DNA of 64,000 bases from Bacteroidales bacterium (GTDB lineage Bacteria > Bacteroidota > Bacteroidia > Bacteroidales > UBA10428), in assembly GCA_016934395.1 (NCBI GenBank), contig JAFGSZ010000102.1, forward strand, positions 31,950 through 95,949, written 5' to 3'. Each line of letters begins with the position of its first letter. Position 1 is the stretch's first letter. The translations under genes were made by a program, and so were the position numbers. Positions 29,067-37,744 of this stretch are shown in pieces. The notes under the pieces were generated by a model that saw only the letters and a list, made by a program, of their open reading frames with translations, was not told the origin of the DNA and did no database searches.

Positions 29067-29099
29067 AACCCTGCGAGGGTTTGAAACCCTCGCAGGGTT
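29067..29099. repeat. 33-bp perfect palindrome (Bacteroidota intergenic repeat type)
   Basis: AACCCTGCGAGGGTTT (29067-29082), one base, and AAACCCTCGCAGGGTT (29084-29099): a 16-bp perfect stem with a single-base loop, just 5 bp after the epimerase stop. No T-run follows, so it is not a clean intrinsic terminator. Palindromes of this AACCCTG...CAGGGTT form recur in many Bacteroidota genomes between genes. Confidence 0.85.
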
Positions 29100-29120
29100 C
29101 TTAAATGAGAATGTAATAAC

Positions 29121-30125
29121 TTATTTCTTTAGCTCCGTTGCTTTTTTGCTTTCTCCACCCCTCTTAAATACCATTCTGTAAATTATATTTCTCAATACTC
29201 CCAGACCATAAGCAATAAGCAATTCAAGAGAAGTAACAACACTTAGTAAACCTACCCAGATACTTTTATTCTGAATGGAACTGTCAGCAAAAACAGCCAA
29301 AGTATAAACTGCAACTCCGGATAACACAAGGTAAAACCACCATGGAACAAACCATATAGCAACTATTGCAGACAGAATAGAGATCATAAACATACTGGGA
29401 AGCAAATGCAAAGCTTTTAATGCATTGCCATGTTTCAGATGAAGGTCGATACGGCCTTTACCATGAAAATACAACTGGTGCCAGAATATTCTAAAATTGG
29501 CTTTCCGGCGGTGATATACAAAAGCATCTGGAATAAGTGATGTTTTATAACCTGCTTTTTGCAGGCGCATGCTTAAATCCAGATCTTCAGCTACCTGCAT
29601 ACCACTAAAACCTCCAACATTAAAAAAAACCTCACGGCGCATACCCATATTAAACCCGCGCATATGGAATTTACCCAGATGGAATTTTTTGCCGCGGATA
29701 CCACCAGTGGTCAGCATAGATGTCATGGCATAATTCACTGCTTTCTGAAAGGGTGAAAAATTATCGTCAGCTGCATCTGGGCCGCCGTATCCAACAATTT
29801 CGGTATGAGAAACTAAAAATGAGTCCACCACATCCATGTAATGCGGAGGCAGAATACAATCCGAATCTATAAAAACCAGCCATTCACCCTTGGCATGTTC
29901 GCAACCCAGGTTTCTGGATTCACTGGCTCCCAGGCTTTTTTTATAGAAATAACTTAATGTTAATTTATCTTTATAGCCATTCACTAATTCCTGTAAGCTG
30001 GTATCAGGACTGCCATCCACAACAATTACCTCGAAGTTTTTAAAAAGCTGTTTTGTCAAACTACCCAGAAAAGCTGTTACTTCTTCCGGACGCCCGAATG
30101 TGGGAAGTATAATAGAATAATACAC
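29121..30125 (-). CDS. Family 2 glycosyltransferase with C-terminal membrane segments
   Basis: GT2-family glycosyltransferase of 334 residues. The GT-A domain starts at residue 1 (YYSIILPTFGRPEEV), with the metal-binding acidic triad in VFIDSDC and an acceptor-side AEDLDLSMRLQKAGY. The last ~100 residues hold two or three hydrophobic helices (around ISILSAIVAIWFVPWWFYLV and LLSVVTSLELLIAYGLG), anchoring it to the inner membrane. It faces the heptose cluster convergently. The sugar added and the acceptor are unknown; a role in polysaccharide or LPS assembly is inference from the neighbours. Confidence 0.88.
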   Translation of the reverse strand: MYYSIILPTFGRPEEVTAFLGSLTKQLFKNFEVIVVDGSPDTSLQELVNGYKDKLTLSYFYKKSLGASESRNLGCEHAKGEWLVFIDSDCILPPHYMDVVDSFLVSHTEIVGYGGPDAADDNFSPFQKAVNYAMTSMLTTGGIRGKKFHLGKFHMRGFNMGMRREVFFNVGGFSGMQVAEDLDLSMRLQKAGYKTSLIPDAFVYHRRKANFRIFWHQLYFHGKGRIDLHLKHGNALKALHLLPSMFMISILSAIVAIWFVPWWFYLVLSGVAVYTLAVFADSSIQNKSIWVGLLSVVTSLELLIAYGLGVLRNIIYRMVFKRGGESKKATELKK

Positions 30126-30197
30126 TATATCGTTTTAATTTGAAATTAATCCTGCAAAAGTAATATAATTCATTTAACCGCAGGATAAGAAATAAAA

Positions 30198-30217
30198 AAA
30201 CCGGGAATCCCCGGTTT
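30198..30217 (-). terminator. Intrinsic terminator after the GtrB-like gene
   Basis: On the minus strand AAACCGGG, 4-nt loop, CCCGGTTT, then a T-run reaching 30194. It lies about 20 bp after the stop of the 30238 glycosyltransferase. Confidence 0.85.
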
Positions 30218-30237
30218 CTAAATTTTAAAAATTATGA

Positions 30238-31188
30238 TCAAATCTCCTTTTCTATCAGGTATGAATTCCGGTTTGAACCGCTCCGTGAAATCAACTCTCC
30301 TAAAAATCCGGATAAAAAAAGCAGCGTACCCAGAACCATACAGGTAAGGCCGATATAAAAATACGGACTATTTGTAACCAGCGGGGCCGTTACATTATGC
30401 CTAATTGCCAGCAGCTTATTGATGCCTAAAATTGCTGCCATTACAAATCCAAGAATAAAGGTGAGTGTACCTAACGTACCGAACAGGTGTAACGGACGCT
30501 TTCCATATTTTGATATGAAAATAACAGAAAGCAAATCCAGGGGACCGCGGATAAATCGTTCAAAGCCATATTTGGTTTTTCCAAACTTACGCTCCTGGTG
30601 TTGTACAACTTTTTCACCAATTTTGTTAAAGCCCGACCATTTGGCAAGTACCGGGATATACCGGTGCATTTCGCCATATACTTCGATACTTTTAATAACA
30701 CGATTTTTATATGCCTTAAGGCCACAGTTAAAATCGTGCAATTTTATTTTACTTATTCTTCTTGCTGTCCAGTTAAAAAATTTACTGGGGATATTTTTCG
30801 AAAATAACGGGTCGTAACGCTTCTTCTTCCAGCCGGAAACAAGATCATAATTCTCCTCTGTAATCATTCTGTACAGCTCGGGTATTTCCTCGGGATTATC
30901 TTGCAGATCAGCATCCATGGTAATTACCACATCACCTTTCGCAACATCAAATCCGCAAAATAAAGCAGCCGATTTTCCGTAATTACGCCTGAATTTTATT
31001 CCTTTTACAGATGCATTTTTTTGTGTACATTCTTCAATAACCTGCCAGGTAGTATCTGTGCTTCCGTCATCAATAAAAATAACTTCATAGCTGAACTTAT
31101 TTTTATCCATTACCGCCTCTATCCAATTCACTAATTCCCGTAACGATTCTTCTTCGTTATAAGAAGGTATTACCACCGAAATATCCAT
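30238..31188 (-). CDS. Polyprenyl-phosphate-type glycosyltransferase (GT2, DPMS/GtrB-like)
   Basis: A 316-residue GT2 enzyme of the dolichyl-phosphate-mannose-synthase/GtrB/ArnC type, loading a sugar on undecaprenyl phosphate at the inner membrane. The cytosolic domain shows SVVIPSYNEEESL, DDGSTD, TMDADLQDNPEEI (metal-binding DxD in context) and the KYRYERF-like region KTKYGFERF. Two C-terminal helices (about residues 230-255 and 270-300) match GtrB. Which sugar it carries is not readable. It is 26 bp after the DUF4199 gene and ends at a terminator. Confidence 0.92.
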   Translation of the reverse strand: MDISVVIPSYNEEESLRELVNWIEAVMDKNKFSYEVIFIDDGSTDTTWQVIEECTQKNASVKGIKFRRNYGKSAALFCGFDVAKGDVVITMDADLQDNPEEIPELYRMITEENYDLVSGWKKKRYDPLFSKNIPSKFFNWTARRISKIKLHDFNCGLKAYKNRVIKSIEVYGEMHRYIPVLAKWSGFNKIGEKVVQHQERKFGKTKYGFERFIRGPLDLLSVIFISKYGKRPLHLFGTLGTLTFILGFVMAAILGINKLLAIRHNVTAPLVTNSPYFYIGLTCMVLGTLLFLSGFLGELISRSGSNRNSYLIEKEI

Positions 31189-31214
31189 ATTATTAATCTC
31201 TTTATTTAAATTGC

Positions 31215-31745
31215 CTAAACGGCATCAGTCATAGGGTTTTCGTCTTTTTTTACAAACGCTGCAAGAATCAGGGATATGATGGATCCTATTATTACACTAA
31301 AGATTGTTGCTGATAAAAACATAATTACAGGTTTCATAAACTTCGCAGACATCTGCATTTGCATATCGATCTGCTCTTCGGATATTCCCCTGGATAATAA
31401 TTTTTCTTCAGTCATTTCCATCATACGTTGTATTAAGGTTGTATCTACAAATTTCACATGGATAATGGAATAAATACCGGAAATAACAAAGGCAATCACG
31501 CAAATTAATACTCCGATACCAAATGCTTTTCCATAATTTATTGTTCCACCCTGAACCTTATCGCGATAACTTTTCATTCCCATAAACATCCCCACAATCA
31601 AAATGAGATAACTCACATATCCTAATGCCCTGTTTAAAGATAAATCCAATACAAACATTAAAACGGTCCAAATTATCATAATAATTCCAATAATGGCCCC
31701 GTAAGTAAGTGAATGGTTAAAAACCGATGTTTTTTTCTGTTCCAT
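31215..31745 (-). CDS. DUF4199 membrane protein
   Basis: A 176-residue protein with four hydrophobic helices (about residues 15-33, 38-55, 75-95 and 135-163) and a charged loop between helices 3 and 4 containing MMEMTEEKLLSRGISEEQI. It matches the Bacteroidota-specific DUF4199 family in length and topology. Function unknown. It is upstream of and close to the GtrB-like glycosyltransferase, a frequent neighbour arrangement, so co-transcription is likely. Confidence 0.85.
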   Translation of the reverse strand: MEQKKTSVFNHSLTYGAIIGIIMIIWTVLMFVLDLSLNRALGYVSYLILIVGMFMGMKSYRDKVQGGTINYGKAFGIGVLICVIAFVISGIYSIIHVKFVDTTLIQRMMEMTEEKLLSRGISEEQIDMQMQMSAKFMKPVIMFLSATIFSVIIGSIISLILAAFVKKDENPMTDAV

Positions 31746-31819
31746 GATTTTAAAATTGTTTGGTTGTTACACAAATATATGGGTTTTTTGCAGTATTAAA
31801 ATTATTCAATAAAAAATCT

Positions 31820-31848
31820 TTTGCACGTTAAAAAAGTTAATATCTTTG
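31820..31848 (+). promoter_or_regulatory. Promoter of the SRP RNA gene
   Basis: TTTG (31820-31823), 17 bp, then TATCTTTG (31841-31848), a full match to TAnnTTTG. The RNA 5' end deduced from pairing (31856) falls 7-8 bp later, as expected for this promoter class. Confidence 0.75.
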
Positions 31849-31855
31849 CTGCCCG

Positions 31856-31956
31856 GCGGGTAAGTCTTATACGACCAGCTCCTGCTGAACCCCCCAGGTC
31901 CGGAAGGAAGCAAGGGTAGGCGGTTGTAGCGGTGCGATATGAGTAGCTTGCCCGCT
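31856..31956 (+). ncRNA. ffs: Signal recognition particle RNA, small bacterial (4.5S-like) type
   Basis: A 100-nt RNA with the conserved SRP core: the CAGGTCCGGAAGGAAGCA apical loop and asymmetric internal loop (GGUCC-GGAA-GGAAGCAAGGG) that bind Ffh. The closing stem is GCGGGTAAG (31857-31865) with CTTGCCCGC (31947-31955). A T-run follows. It works with Ffh and FtsY in co-translational targeting of membrane proteins. The gene sits between the DUF4199 gene and the VOC gene. Confidence 0.95.
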
Positions 31957-31983
31957 TTTTGTATTAAACTCCCAACAATTTTT

Positions 31984-32445
31984 TTATGTACCCAGAGCCT
32001 TAATTACATCTTCAGGCGCCTGAACAAGCTCTATAAGTACCCCTTCGCTGCATAGCGGAAAATCTTCATTTCCCTTGGGATGAATAAAACATATATCATA
32101 TCCGGATGCCCCTTTTCGTATTCCGCCCGTAGTAAATCGCACACCCTGGTCTGTCAGCCATTGCACCGCAGCTTTCAGATCATCAATCCACAATCCGATA
32201 TGATTCAGCTTAGGTTCATGCACTTTAGGTTTTTTATCCTCATCAATAGGTTGCATAATATCCACCTCCACTGCCGTGGGGCCGCTTCCGATAGTCAACA
32301 CATCTTCATCCACATTCTCACTTTCGCTGCTAAAGCTATGGGTAAGTTTTAACCCCAGGATGTCAACCCAGAATTTCCGAAGTTTTTCTTTATCCTCGCC
32401 TCCTATGGCCACCTGCTGAATGCCTAATACTTTAAAAGGTCTCAT
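31984..32445 (-). CDS. VOC-family (glyoxalase-like) protein
   Basis: A 153-residue vicinal-oxygen-chelate fold protein made of two beta-alpha-beta-beta-beta modules: the first from [25 protein letters not shown], the second from [25 protein letters not shown]. Metal-ligand candidates are the Glu in VEVDIMQP, the His in LNHIGLW and the Glu near the end in [10 protein letters not shown]. It resembles methylmalonyl-CoA epimerase and glyoxalase I, but no defining residue separates these. I choose ATG 32445; a longer form would need a TTG at 32478. Confidence 0.85.
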   Translation of the reverse strand: MRPFKVLGIQQVAIGGEDKEKLRKFWVDILGLKLTHSFSSESENVDEDVLTIGSGPTAVEVDIMQPIDEDKKPKVHEPKLNHIGLWIDDLKAAVQWLTDQGVRFTTGGIRKGASGYDICFIHPKGNEDFPLCSEGVLIELVQAPEDVIKALGT

Positions 32446-32534
32446 TTTTTTACATGTATTTATTTCAAAATGGAACAAAAGTAAGGATTTTTCAGTAAGA
32501 AAAAACTGCCTTTTAATCCTTAAAAAAAAATCTC

Positions 32535-32542
32535 TACATTTG
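32535..32542 (+). promoter_or_regulatory. Candidate -7 box for the methyltransferase gene
   Basis: TACATTTG matches TAnnTTTG and lies about 30 bp before the ATG at 32575. No clear -33 TTTG. A related A-rich stretch with CTCTACATTT occurs before the rhomboid gene. Confidence 0.45.
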
Positions 32543-32574
32543 GCACTTATTTAAAGAAAAGGCATAATAATACG

Positions 32575-33339
32575 ATGAGAAAATTAATCCCGCTGGTGTT
32601 ACATATAGTTCCCCGAAAACACCTGATCCGGCTAAGCTATGTTTTTATGAGAATCAGTGCCCTGTTTTACAGGGGCAATAATGTGGAGTGCCCGGTATGC
32701 GGAAGCACCTTTAAGAAATTTTTACCTTACGGTCATAATATTGTTCGAAAAAATGTGCTCTGCCCAAAATGCTTATCGCTGGAAAGACACCGATTGATCT
32801 GGTTGTTTTTAAAAAATAAAACCGATTTTTTCTCTGCCTCCCTTAAGGTTTTGCACGTGGCTCCGGAACAGTGTTTTATCGGGCGGTTTAAAAAATTATC
32901 GAACCTAAATTACATAACTGCTGACCTGGAATCGCCCATAGCAGATATTAAATTAGATGTTCAGCAAATGCCCTTTAAAAGTAACGAGTTTGATGTGGTA
33001 ATCTGCAACCATGTATTGGAACATGTGGAAGATGATACACGTGCCATGTCAGAAATACTAAGGGTATTAAAAAAAGGTGGTTTTGCCATTCTTCATGTCC
33101 CTGTAGATTTTGCTATGAAAACCACCCGTGAAGATCCCGGTATAACTGATCCGCTGGAGCGTGAACGTCTTTTCAGACAAAAAGATCATTACCGTTTTTA
33201 CGGCACGGATTATCCCGAAAGATTAAAAAAAGTTGGATTTATAATTAAAGATAACAATTATCTCGACATGCTTGATGAAACTGCAAAAGACCGCTACAGG
33301 CTCATGTCGCAGGAATTTATGTATGCCTATTATAAGTAA
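32575..33339 (+). CDS. SAM-dependent methyltransferase with N-terminal zinc ribbon
   Basis: A 254-residue class I methyltransferase. It starts with a basic helix and a Cys4 zinc ribbon (CPVCGS, then CPKCLSLERHR), followed by the SAM domain: VLHVAPE (motif I region), ADLESPIADIKLDVQQMPF and EFDVVICNHVLEHVEDD (motif IV). The pattern is that of methyltransferases found near polysaccharide and lipid genes. Substrate unknown. It is immediately upstream of the ilv leader but separated from it by its own promoter. Confidence 0.85.
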   Translation: MRKLIPLVLHIVPRKHLIRLSYVFMRISALFYRGNNVECPVCGSTFKKFLPYGHNIVRKNVLCPKCLSLERHRLIWLFLKNKTDFFSASLKVLHVAPEQCFIGRFKKLSNLNYITADLESPIADIKLDVQQMPFKSNEFDVVICNHVLEHVEDDTRAMSEILRVLKKGGFAILHVPVDFAMKTTREDPGITDPLERERLFRQKDHYRFYGTDYPERLKKVGFIIKDNNYLDMLDETAKDRYRLMSQEFMYAYYK

Positions 33340-33372
33340 AAAAACTATTGAAATTCATATTTTTTAAAATTA

Positions 33373-33405
33373 TTTGTTTTAATATAATTTTATTCCATAT
33401 ATTTG
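33373..33405 (+). promoter_or_regulatory. Promoter of the ilv operon leader
   Basis: TTTG (33373-33376), 21 bp, then TATATTTG (33398-33405), a full match to TAnnTTTG. Transcription would start near 33412, about 10 nt before the leader-peptide ATG at 33423. Confidence 0.7.
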
Positions 33406-33422
33406 TCAACCAAATAAAATAC

Positions 33423-33485
33423 ATGAGAAATATCATAGTCATAGTCAGCATCGTCCTTATTAGCGTCCTTCGGATGTTAAGGTAA
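33423..33485 (+). CDS. ilvL: ilv operon leader peptide (attenuator peptide)
   Basis: A 20-codon peptide, MRNIIVIVSIVLISVLRMLR. Five Ile, four Val and three Leu codons make up 12 of the 20, exactly the amino acids made by the downstream genes. Stalling of a ribosome here for lack of charged branched-chain tRNA would free the antiterminator that starts at 33481. The stop codon (33483-33485) lies inside that antiterminator strand, so a ribosome that finishes covers it. The peptide needs no function of its own. Confidence 0.85.
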   Translation: MRNIIVIVSIVLISVLRMLR

Positions 33486-33532
33486 GGGTGGTATAGGCTA
33501 TGATGAAAATTATAGAAAAGGCCATTCTTACC
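33481..33532 (+). promoter_or_regulatory. Antiterminator of the ilv attenuator
   Basis: GGTAAGGGTGGT (33481-33492) pairs with 33521-33532 (GCCATTCTTACC) over 12 consecutive pairs including three G-U. The right arm is the left arm of the terminator (33521-33529), so the two structures exclude each other. A third, weaker pairing of CCTTATT (33455-33461) with 33481-33487 could act as the protector hairpin. Confidence 0.8.
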
Positions 33533-33548
33533 AAAGAATGGCTTTTTT
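33521..33548 (+). terminator. Attenuator terminator before ilvD
   Basis: GCCATTCTT (33521-33529), 4-nt loop and AAGAATGGC (33534-33542) form a 9-bp perfect stem followed by six T. It lies between the leader peptide and ilvD (33579). Confidence 0.9.
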
Positions 33549-33578
33549 AATTATATGTTTTAATACCGGGAACTAACT

Positions 33579-35399
33579 ATGAAACTCAGAAGCGCTCAAA
33601 CAACAGAAGGCCGCAGGATGGCAGGAGCAAGAAGCTTATGGCGGGCCACAGGAATGAAAGAAAACCAGTTTGGCAAACCTATAATTGCCGTGGTGAACTC
33701 CTTCACACAATTTGTTCCGGGACATACCCATCTTCACAACATCGGCCAGGAAATCAAAGCCATTATTGAAAATGAAGGTTGTTATGCTGCTGAATTTAAC
33801 ACCATTGCTATCGATGACGGAATAGCCATGGGGCATGACGGCATGTTGTATTCTCTTCCTTCGAGAGACCTGATTGCGGATAGTGTGGAATACATGTGCA
33901 ATGCACATAAAGTAGATGCCATGATCTGCATCAGTAACTGTGATAAAATAACTCCGGGTATGCTTATGGCTGCTATGCGACTGAATATTCCGGCAGTATT
34001 TGTGTCCGGCGGACCCATGGAAGCCGGTAAAATTGGCAATAAAAAATACGACCTGGTAGATGCTATGGTTATGGCGGCCGACGATTCCATTTCGGATGAT
34101 GAAATTGCGGCTGTTGAGCAGAACGCCTGTCCTACCTGTGGTTCATGTTCGGGAATGTTTACAGCGAATTCCATGAATTGCCTGAACGAAGCTATCGGAT
34201 TGGCCCTTCCCGGAAACGGGACTATTGTTGCCACCCATAAAAACAGGAAAAAATTATTTGAGAAAGCCGCAAAACAAATCGTAAAGCTTACGCAGAAATA
34301 TTATTTCGAAAACGACGAATCCGTCCTTCCCCGCTCAATTGCCTCAAAAACAGCTTTTAACAATGCCATGGCCCTTGATATTGCCATGGGTGGATCTACC
34401 AATACAGTACTGCACATTCTGGCTATTGCGCATGAAGCCGGTGTTGATTTTACCATGAAAGACATCGACCGGTTATCGAGAAAAGTACCTGTATTGTGTA
34501 AAGTTTCTCCCAGCTCTCAATATCATGTTGAAGATGTAAACCGTGCTGGAGGTATTCTGGGGATTTTGGCAGAACTTGCAAAAGGAAAACTAGTGGATAC
34601 ATCAACGTATCGTGTAGATCTTAATACACTGGGAGAAGCAATCCATCAATTCGATATCACAAAAAAATCAGCAACTGATGAAGCTTTTGAAATTTACAAA
34701 AGCGCTCCATCCGGACTTAAAAATCTTAAACTGGGCTCACAGGGAGTTACTTTTAAAGAATTGGATACAGACAGAAACAAAGGTTGTATTAGAGATATTG
34801 AACATTGTTATGATAAAGACGGAGGATTGGCCGTGTTGTATGGAAATATTGCCCGAAACGGTTGCGTGGTAAAAACCGCCGGTGTTAATCCTTCAATATT
34901 TGAATTTACCGGACCCGCTAAAGTATATGAATCTCAGGAAGAGGCTATGGACGCCATTCTTGGGGACAAATTGGTCGCGGGGGATGTTGTCGTTATTCGC
35001 TACGAAGGCCCTAAGGGTGGCCCCGGCATGCAGGAAATGTTATATCCAACGTCTTATATAAAGTCAAAAAAGCTCGGAGACAAATGTGCCCTGATTACCG
35101 ATGGCAGATTTTCCGGCGGAACATCAGGCTTATCAATAGGTCATGTTTCACCCGAAGCAGCTGCAGGCGGGGAAATAGGATTGCTGAAAGACGGAGATAT
35201 GATTGAAATAAATATTCCAAACAGATCCATAAACGTATTGTTATCTGATGAAGCGTTAAATTCCAGAAAAATGGAAGAGGAGAAAAGAAAAGAAAAAGCA
35301 TTTACACCCAAAGCCAGGGTCAGGAAAATATCGAATGCGCTTAAAGCTTATGCACATCTTGTTACTTCAGCCGATACCGGAGCAATACGAAAAATTTAA
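33579..35399 (+). CDS. ilvD: Dihydroxy-acid dehydratase
   Basis: Fe-S dehydratase of valine and isoleucine synthesis, turning 2,3-dihydroxy acids into 2-keto acids. 606 residues. Signature 1 is [15 protein letters not shown] with cluster and metal ligands, signature 2 is [19 protein letters not shown]. Cys in [16 protein letters not shown] positions and the C-terminal [21 protein letters not shown] also match. First structural gene of the ilvDBNC operon, 31 bp after the attenuator T-run. Confidence 0.97.
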   Translation: MKLRSAQTTEGRRMAGARSLWRATGMKENQFGKPIIAVVNSFTQFVPGHTHLHNIGQEIKAIIENEGCYAAEFNTIAIDDGIAMGHDGMLYSLPSRDLIADSVEYMCNAHKVDAMICISNCDKITPGMLMAAMRLNIPAVFVSGGPMEAGKIGNKKYDLVDAMVMAADDSISDDEIAAVEQNACPTCGSCSGMFTANSMNCLNEAIGLALPGNGTIVATHKNRKKLFEKAAKQIVKLTQKYYFENDESVLPRSIASKTAFNNAMALDIAMGGSTNTVLHILAIAHEAGVDFTMKDIDRLSRKVPVLCKVSPSSQYHVEDVNRAGGILGILAELAKGKLVDTSTYRVDLNTLGEAIHQFDITKKSATDEAFEIYKSAPSGLKNLKLGSQGVTFKELDTDRNKGCIRDIEHCYDKDGGLAVLYGNIARNGCVVKTAGVNPSIFEFTGPAKVYESQEEAMDAILGDKLVAGDVVVIRYEGPKGGPGMQEMLYPTSYIKSKKLGDKCALITDGRFSGGTSGLSIGHVSPEAAAGGEIGLLKDGDMIEINIPNRSINVLLSDEALNSRKMEEEKRKEKAFTPKARVRKISNALKAYAHLVTSADTGAIRKI

Positions 35400-35426
35400 C
35401 TGTAACCATTCAAAATTTTATTACAC

Positions 35427-37145
35427 ATGACCACAACAAACCATAAAATAAAAACCACAGGCTCAAACGCTGTTCTTATGTCACTTATTGAGGAGGGTAT
35501 TGAAACCATATTTGGATACCCCGGCGGAGCCATTATGCCCATTTACGATTCTTTAATGAATTACCAGGGTAAATTAAAACATATTCTTACCCGCCATGAA
35601 CAAGGCGCTATACATGCAGCCCAGGGATATGCGCGCGCTACCGGGAAAGTTGGTGTGTGTATGGCCACATCCGGTCCCGGCGCTACAAATTTAATTACCG
35701 GAATTGCCGATGCCATGATAGACTCAACCCCTCTGGTTGCTATTACAGGTCAGGTTGCCTCTCCGCTTCTCGGAACCGATGCTTTTCAGGAAACCGATGT
35801 TGTTGGTATCTCAATGCCAATTACAAAATGGAATTACCTGATAACAAAAACTGAAGAAATTCCGATGATTATTGCTAAGGCATTTTATATTGCCAAAACC
35901 GGACGCCCCGGACCTGTACTAATTGACATCGCGAAAGATGCGCAATTCGGAGAACTCGAATTTGAATATAAAAAATGCACAAGTATCAGAAGTTATTTGC
36001 CCGTTCCAAAATTAAACGAAGCTAAAGTAAAAGAAGCTGCAGATATTATCAATCAGGCAAAAAAACCTTATGTATTATTTGGCCAGGGTGTTGTACTGGG
36101 AAATGCTGAAAAAGAATTCCGTGAATTTATTGAAAAATCAGGTATACCCGCTGCATGGACTATTCTCGGTCTTGGGGCTTTGCCTACGGACCATCCGCTA
36201 AATATGGGAATGTTGGGCATGCACGGTAATTATGGTACCAATATTAAAACCAACGAATGTGATGTATTAATTGCTATTGGAATGCGGTTTGATGACCGTG
36301 TAACCGGAGATTTGAAACGGTACGCCAAACAAGCCAAAATCATCCATTTTGAAATTGACCCGGCAGAAATGAATAAAAATATAATTCCCGATGTTGCTGT
36401 ATTGGGAAATATAAAAGAAGCGCTGCCTATTCTTACAAAACATATTCAGAAGAGAACATTCGAATCATGGATTTCGGAGTTTAAGAAAAATTACCAGCAA
36501 GAATACGAAACAGTAATAAAAAATGATCTCTATCCTGAAAAGGAAGGCTTAACGATGGGCGAAGTAATGCGCATGATAAATGAAAGTACAAATGGCAATG
36601 CTATTATAGTTACCGATGTTGGGCAACATCAAATGATTGCCTCCAGGTATGCCAAACTTAACAACAGCCGCAGCTTTATTACTTCGGGCGGTTTAGGTAC
36701 CATGGGATTCGGATTACCCTGTGCTATGGGGGCCCAGGTTGGTTCACCAGACAAACAGGTAATTGCAATTATTGGCGATGGCGGATTTCAAATGACTATT
36801 CAGGAACTGGGAACAATTAACCAATCTGAAATACCTGTAAAAATTGTGCTGCTCAATAATAAATACCTGGGAATGGTTCGTCAGTGGCAGGAAATGTTTT
36901 TCGATAAACGCTATTCGGAAACATATTTAATGAATCCGGATTTTATTAAGGTTGCCGAAGGTTTTGGAATACCCGGGAAAAAAGTTCTTGAGCGGCCGGA
37001 GCTGGAATCAGCAGTTAAAACTATGCTTGCTGCCAAAGGCCCGTATCTTCTTGAAGTATCTATTGAAAAAGAAGATAATGTTTTCCCAATGGTTCCAACA
37101 GGGGCTTCTGTTTCAGAAGTAATTCTATCTAAAGAAAAAAAATAA
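35427..37145 (+). CDS. ilvB: Acetolactate synthase large subunit
   Basis: Thiamine-diphosphate enzyme that condenses two pyruvates, or pyruvate with 2-ketobutyrate, at the start of branched-chain amino acid synthesis. 572 residues. The catalytic Glu is in RHEQGAIHAAQGYARATG; the FAD region includes GQGVVLG and IGMRFDDRVTGDL. The C-terminal TPP-binding motif is IIGDGGFQMTIQELGT with LNNKYLGMVRQWQE. It follows ilvD by 27 bp and is followed by its regulatory subunit. Confidence 0.97.
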   Translation: MTTTNHKIKTTGSNAVLMSLIEEGIETIFGYPGGAIMPIYDSLMNYQGKLKHILTRHEQGAIHAAQGYARATGKVGVCMATSGPGATNLITGIADAMIDSTPLVAITGQVASPLLGTDAFQETDVVGISMPITKWNYLITKTEEIPMIIAKAFYIAKTGRPGPVLIDIAKDAQFGELEFEYKKCTSIRSYLPVPKLNEAKVKEAADIINQAKKPYVLFGQGVVLGNAEKEFREFIEKSGIPAAWTILGLGALPTDHPLNMGMLGMHGNYGTNIKTNECDVLIAIGMRFDDRVTGDLKRYAKQAKIIHFEIDPAEMNKNIIPDVAVLGNIKEALPILTKHIQKRTFESWISEFKKNYQQEYETVIKNDLYPEKEGLTMGEVMRMINESTNGNAIIVTDVGQHQMIASRYAKLNNSRSFITSGGLGTMGFGLPCAMGAQVGSPDKQVIAIIGDGGFQMTIQELGTINQSEIPVKIVLLNNKYLGMVRQWQEMFFDKRYSETYLMNPDFIKVAEGFGIPGKKVLERPELESAVKTMLAAKGPYLLEVSIEKEDNVFPMVPTGASVSEVILSKEKK

Positions 37146-37173
37146 ATATTTTAACCTGAATAATTGTAATATA

Positions 37174-37716
37174 ATGAATCAAACATACACCATAACAGCA
37201 TTTTCCGAAAACCATATCGGTCTGCTTAACCGTATTACCATTATTTTTACACGAAGAAATGTAAATATTGAAAGTTTAACGGTATCTGAATCGGCCATAC
37301 CCGGCATTCACAAGTTTACCATTGTGGTGAACGAAACTAAAGAAAAGGTGGAGAAGGTGGTCAATCAGATTGAAAAACTGGTAGAGGTATTAAAAGCTTT
37401 TTATCATCCCGAGGAGGAAGTTATTCATCAGGAAATTGCCCTCTACAAAGTGCCCACTGAAGCATTACTGGAAAGTAATAAACTTGAAGCTATCATCAGG
37501 CAGCACAATGCCCGGATTTTGGAAGTTACGCATGAATATACGGTAATTGAAAAAACCGGACACAAGGAAGAAACCCAGGATTTGTTTAATAAACTAAGCA
37601 AATACGGCGTACGACAGTTTACCCGTTCGGGAAGGGTGGCAATAACGAAACTCAGAGAAGAGTTATTTTCTAATTACCTTGCACAAATTGATCAGCAAAA
37701 CGGTACAAATCAATAA
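37174..37716 (+). CDS. ilvN: Acetolactate synthase small (regulatory) subunit
   Basis: A 180-residue regulatory subunit with an N-terminal ACT domain (YTITAFSENHIGLLNRITIIFTRR onward, to about residue 75) and the C-terminal ALS_SS domain (HQEIALYKVPTE to about residue 165). ACT domains bind valine for feedback control. It lies 28 bp after ilvB and matches the usual IlvB-IlvN pair. Confidence 0.94.
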   Translation: MNQTYTITAFSENHIGLLNRITIIFTRRNVNIESLTVSESAIPGIHKFTIVVNETKEKVEKVVNQIEKLVEVLKAFYHPEEEVIHQEIALYKVPTEALLESNKLEAIIRQHNARILEVTHEYTVIEKTGHKEETQDLFNKLSKYGVRQFTRSGRVAITKLREELFSNYLAQIDQQNGTNQ

Positions 37717-37744
37717 TATTATAAATAATAAAACAATAAAAATT

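Noticed and set aside
37679..37744. N-terminal extension of ilvC
   Set aside because: Overlaps the end of ilvN in another frame and does not resemble the family; ATG 37745 begins the conserved MAKLNFGGVEENV.
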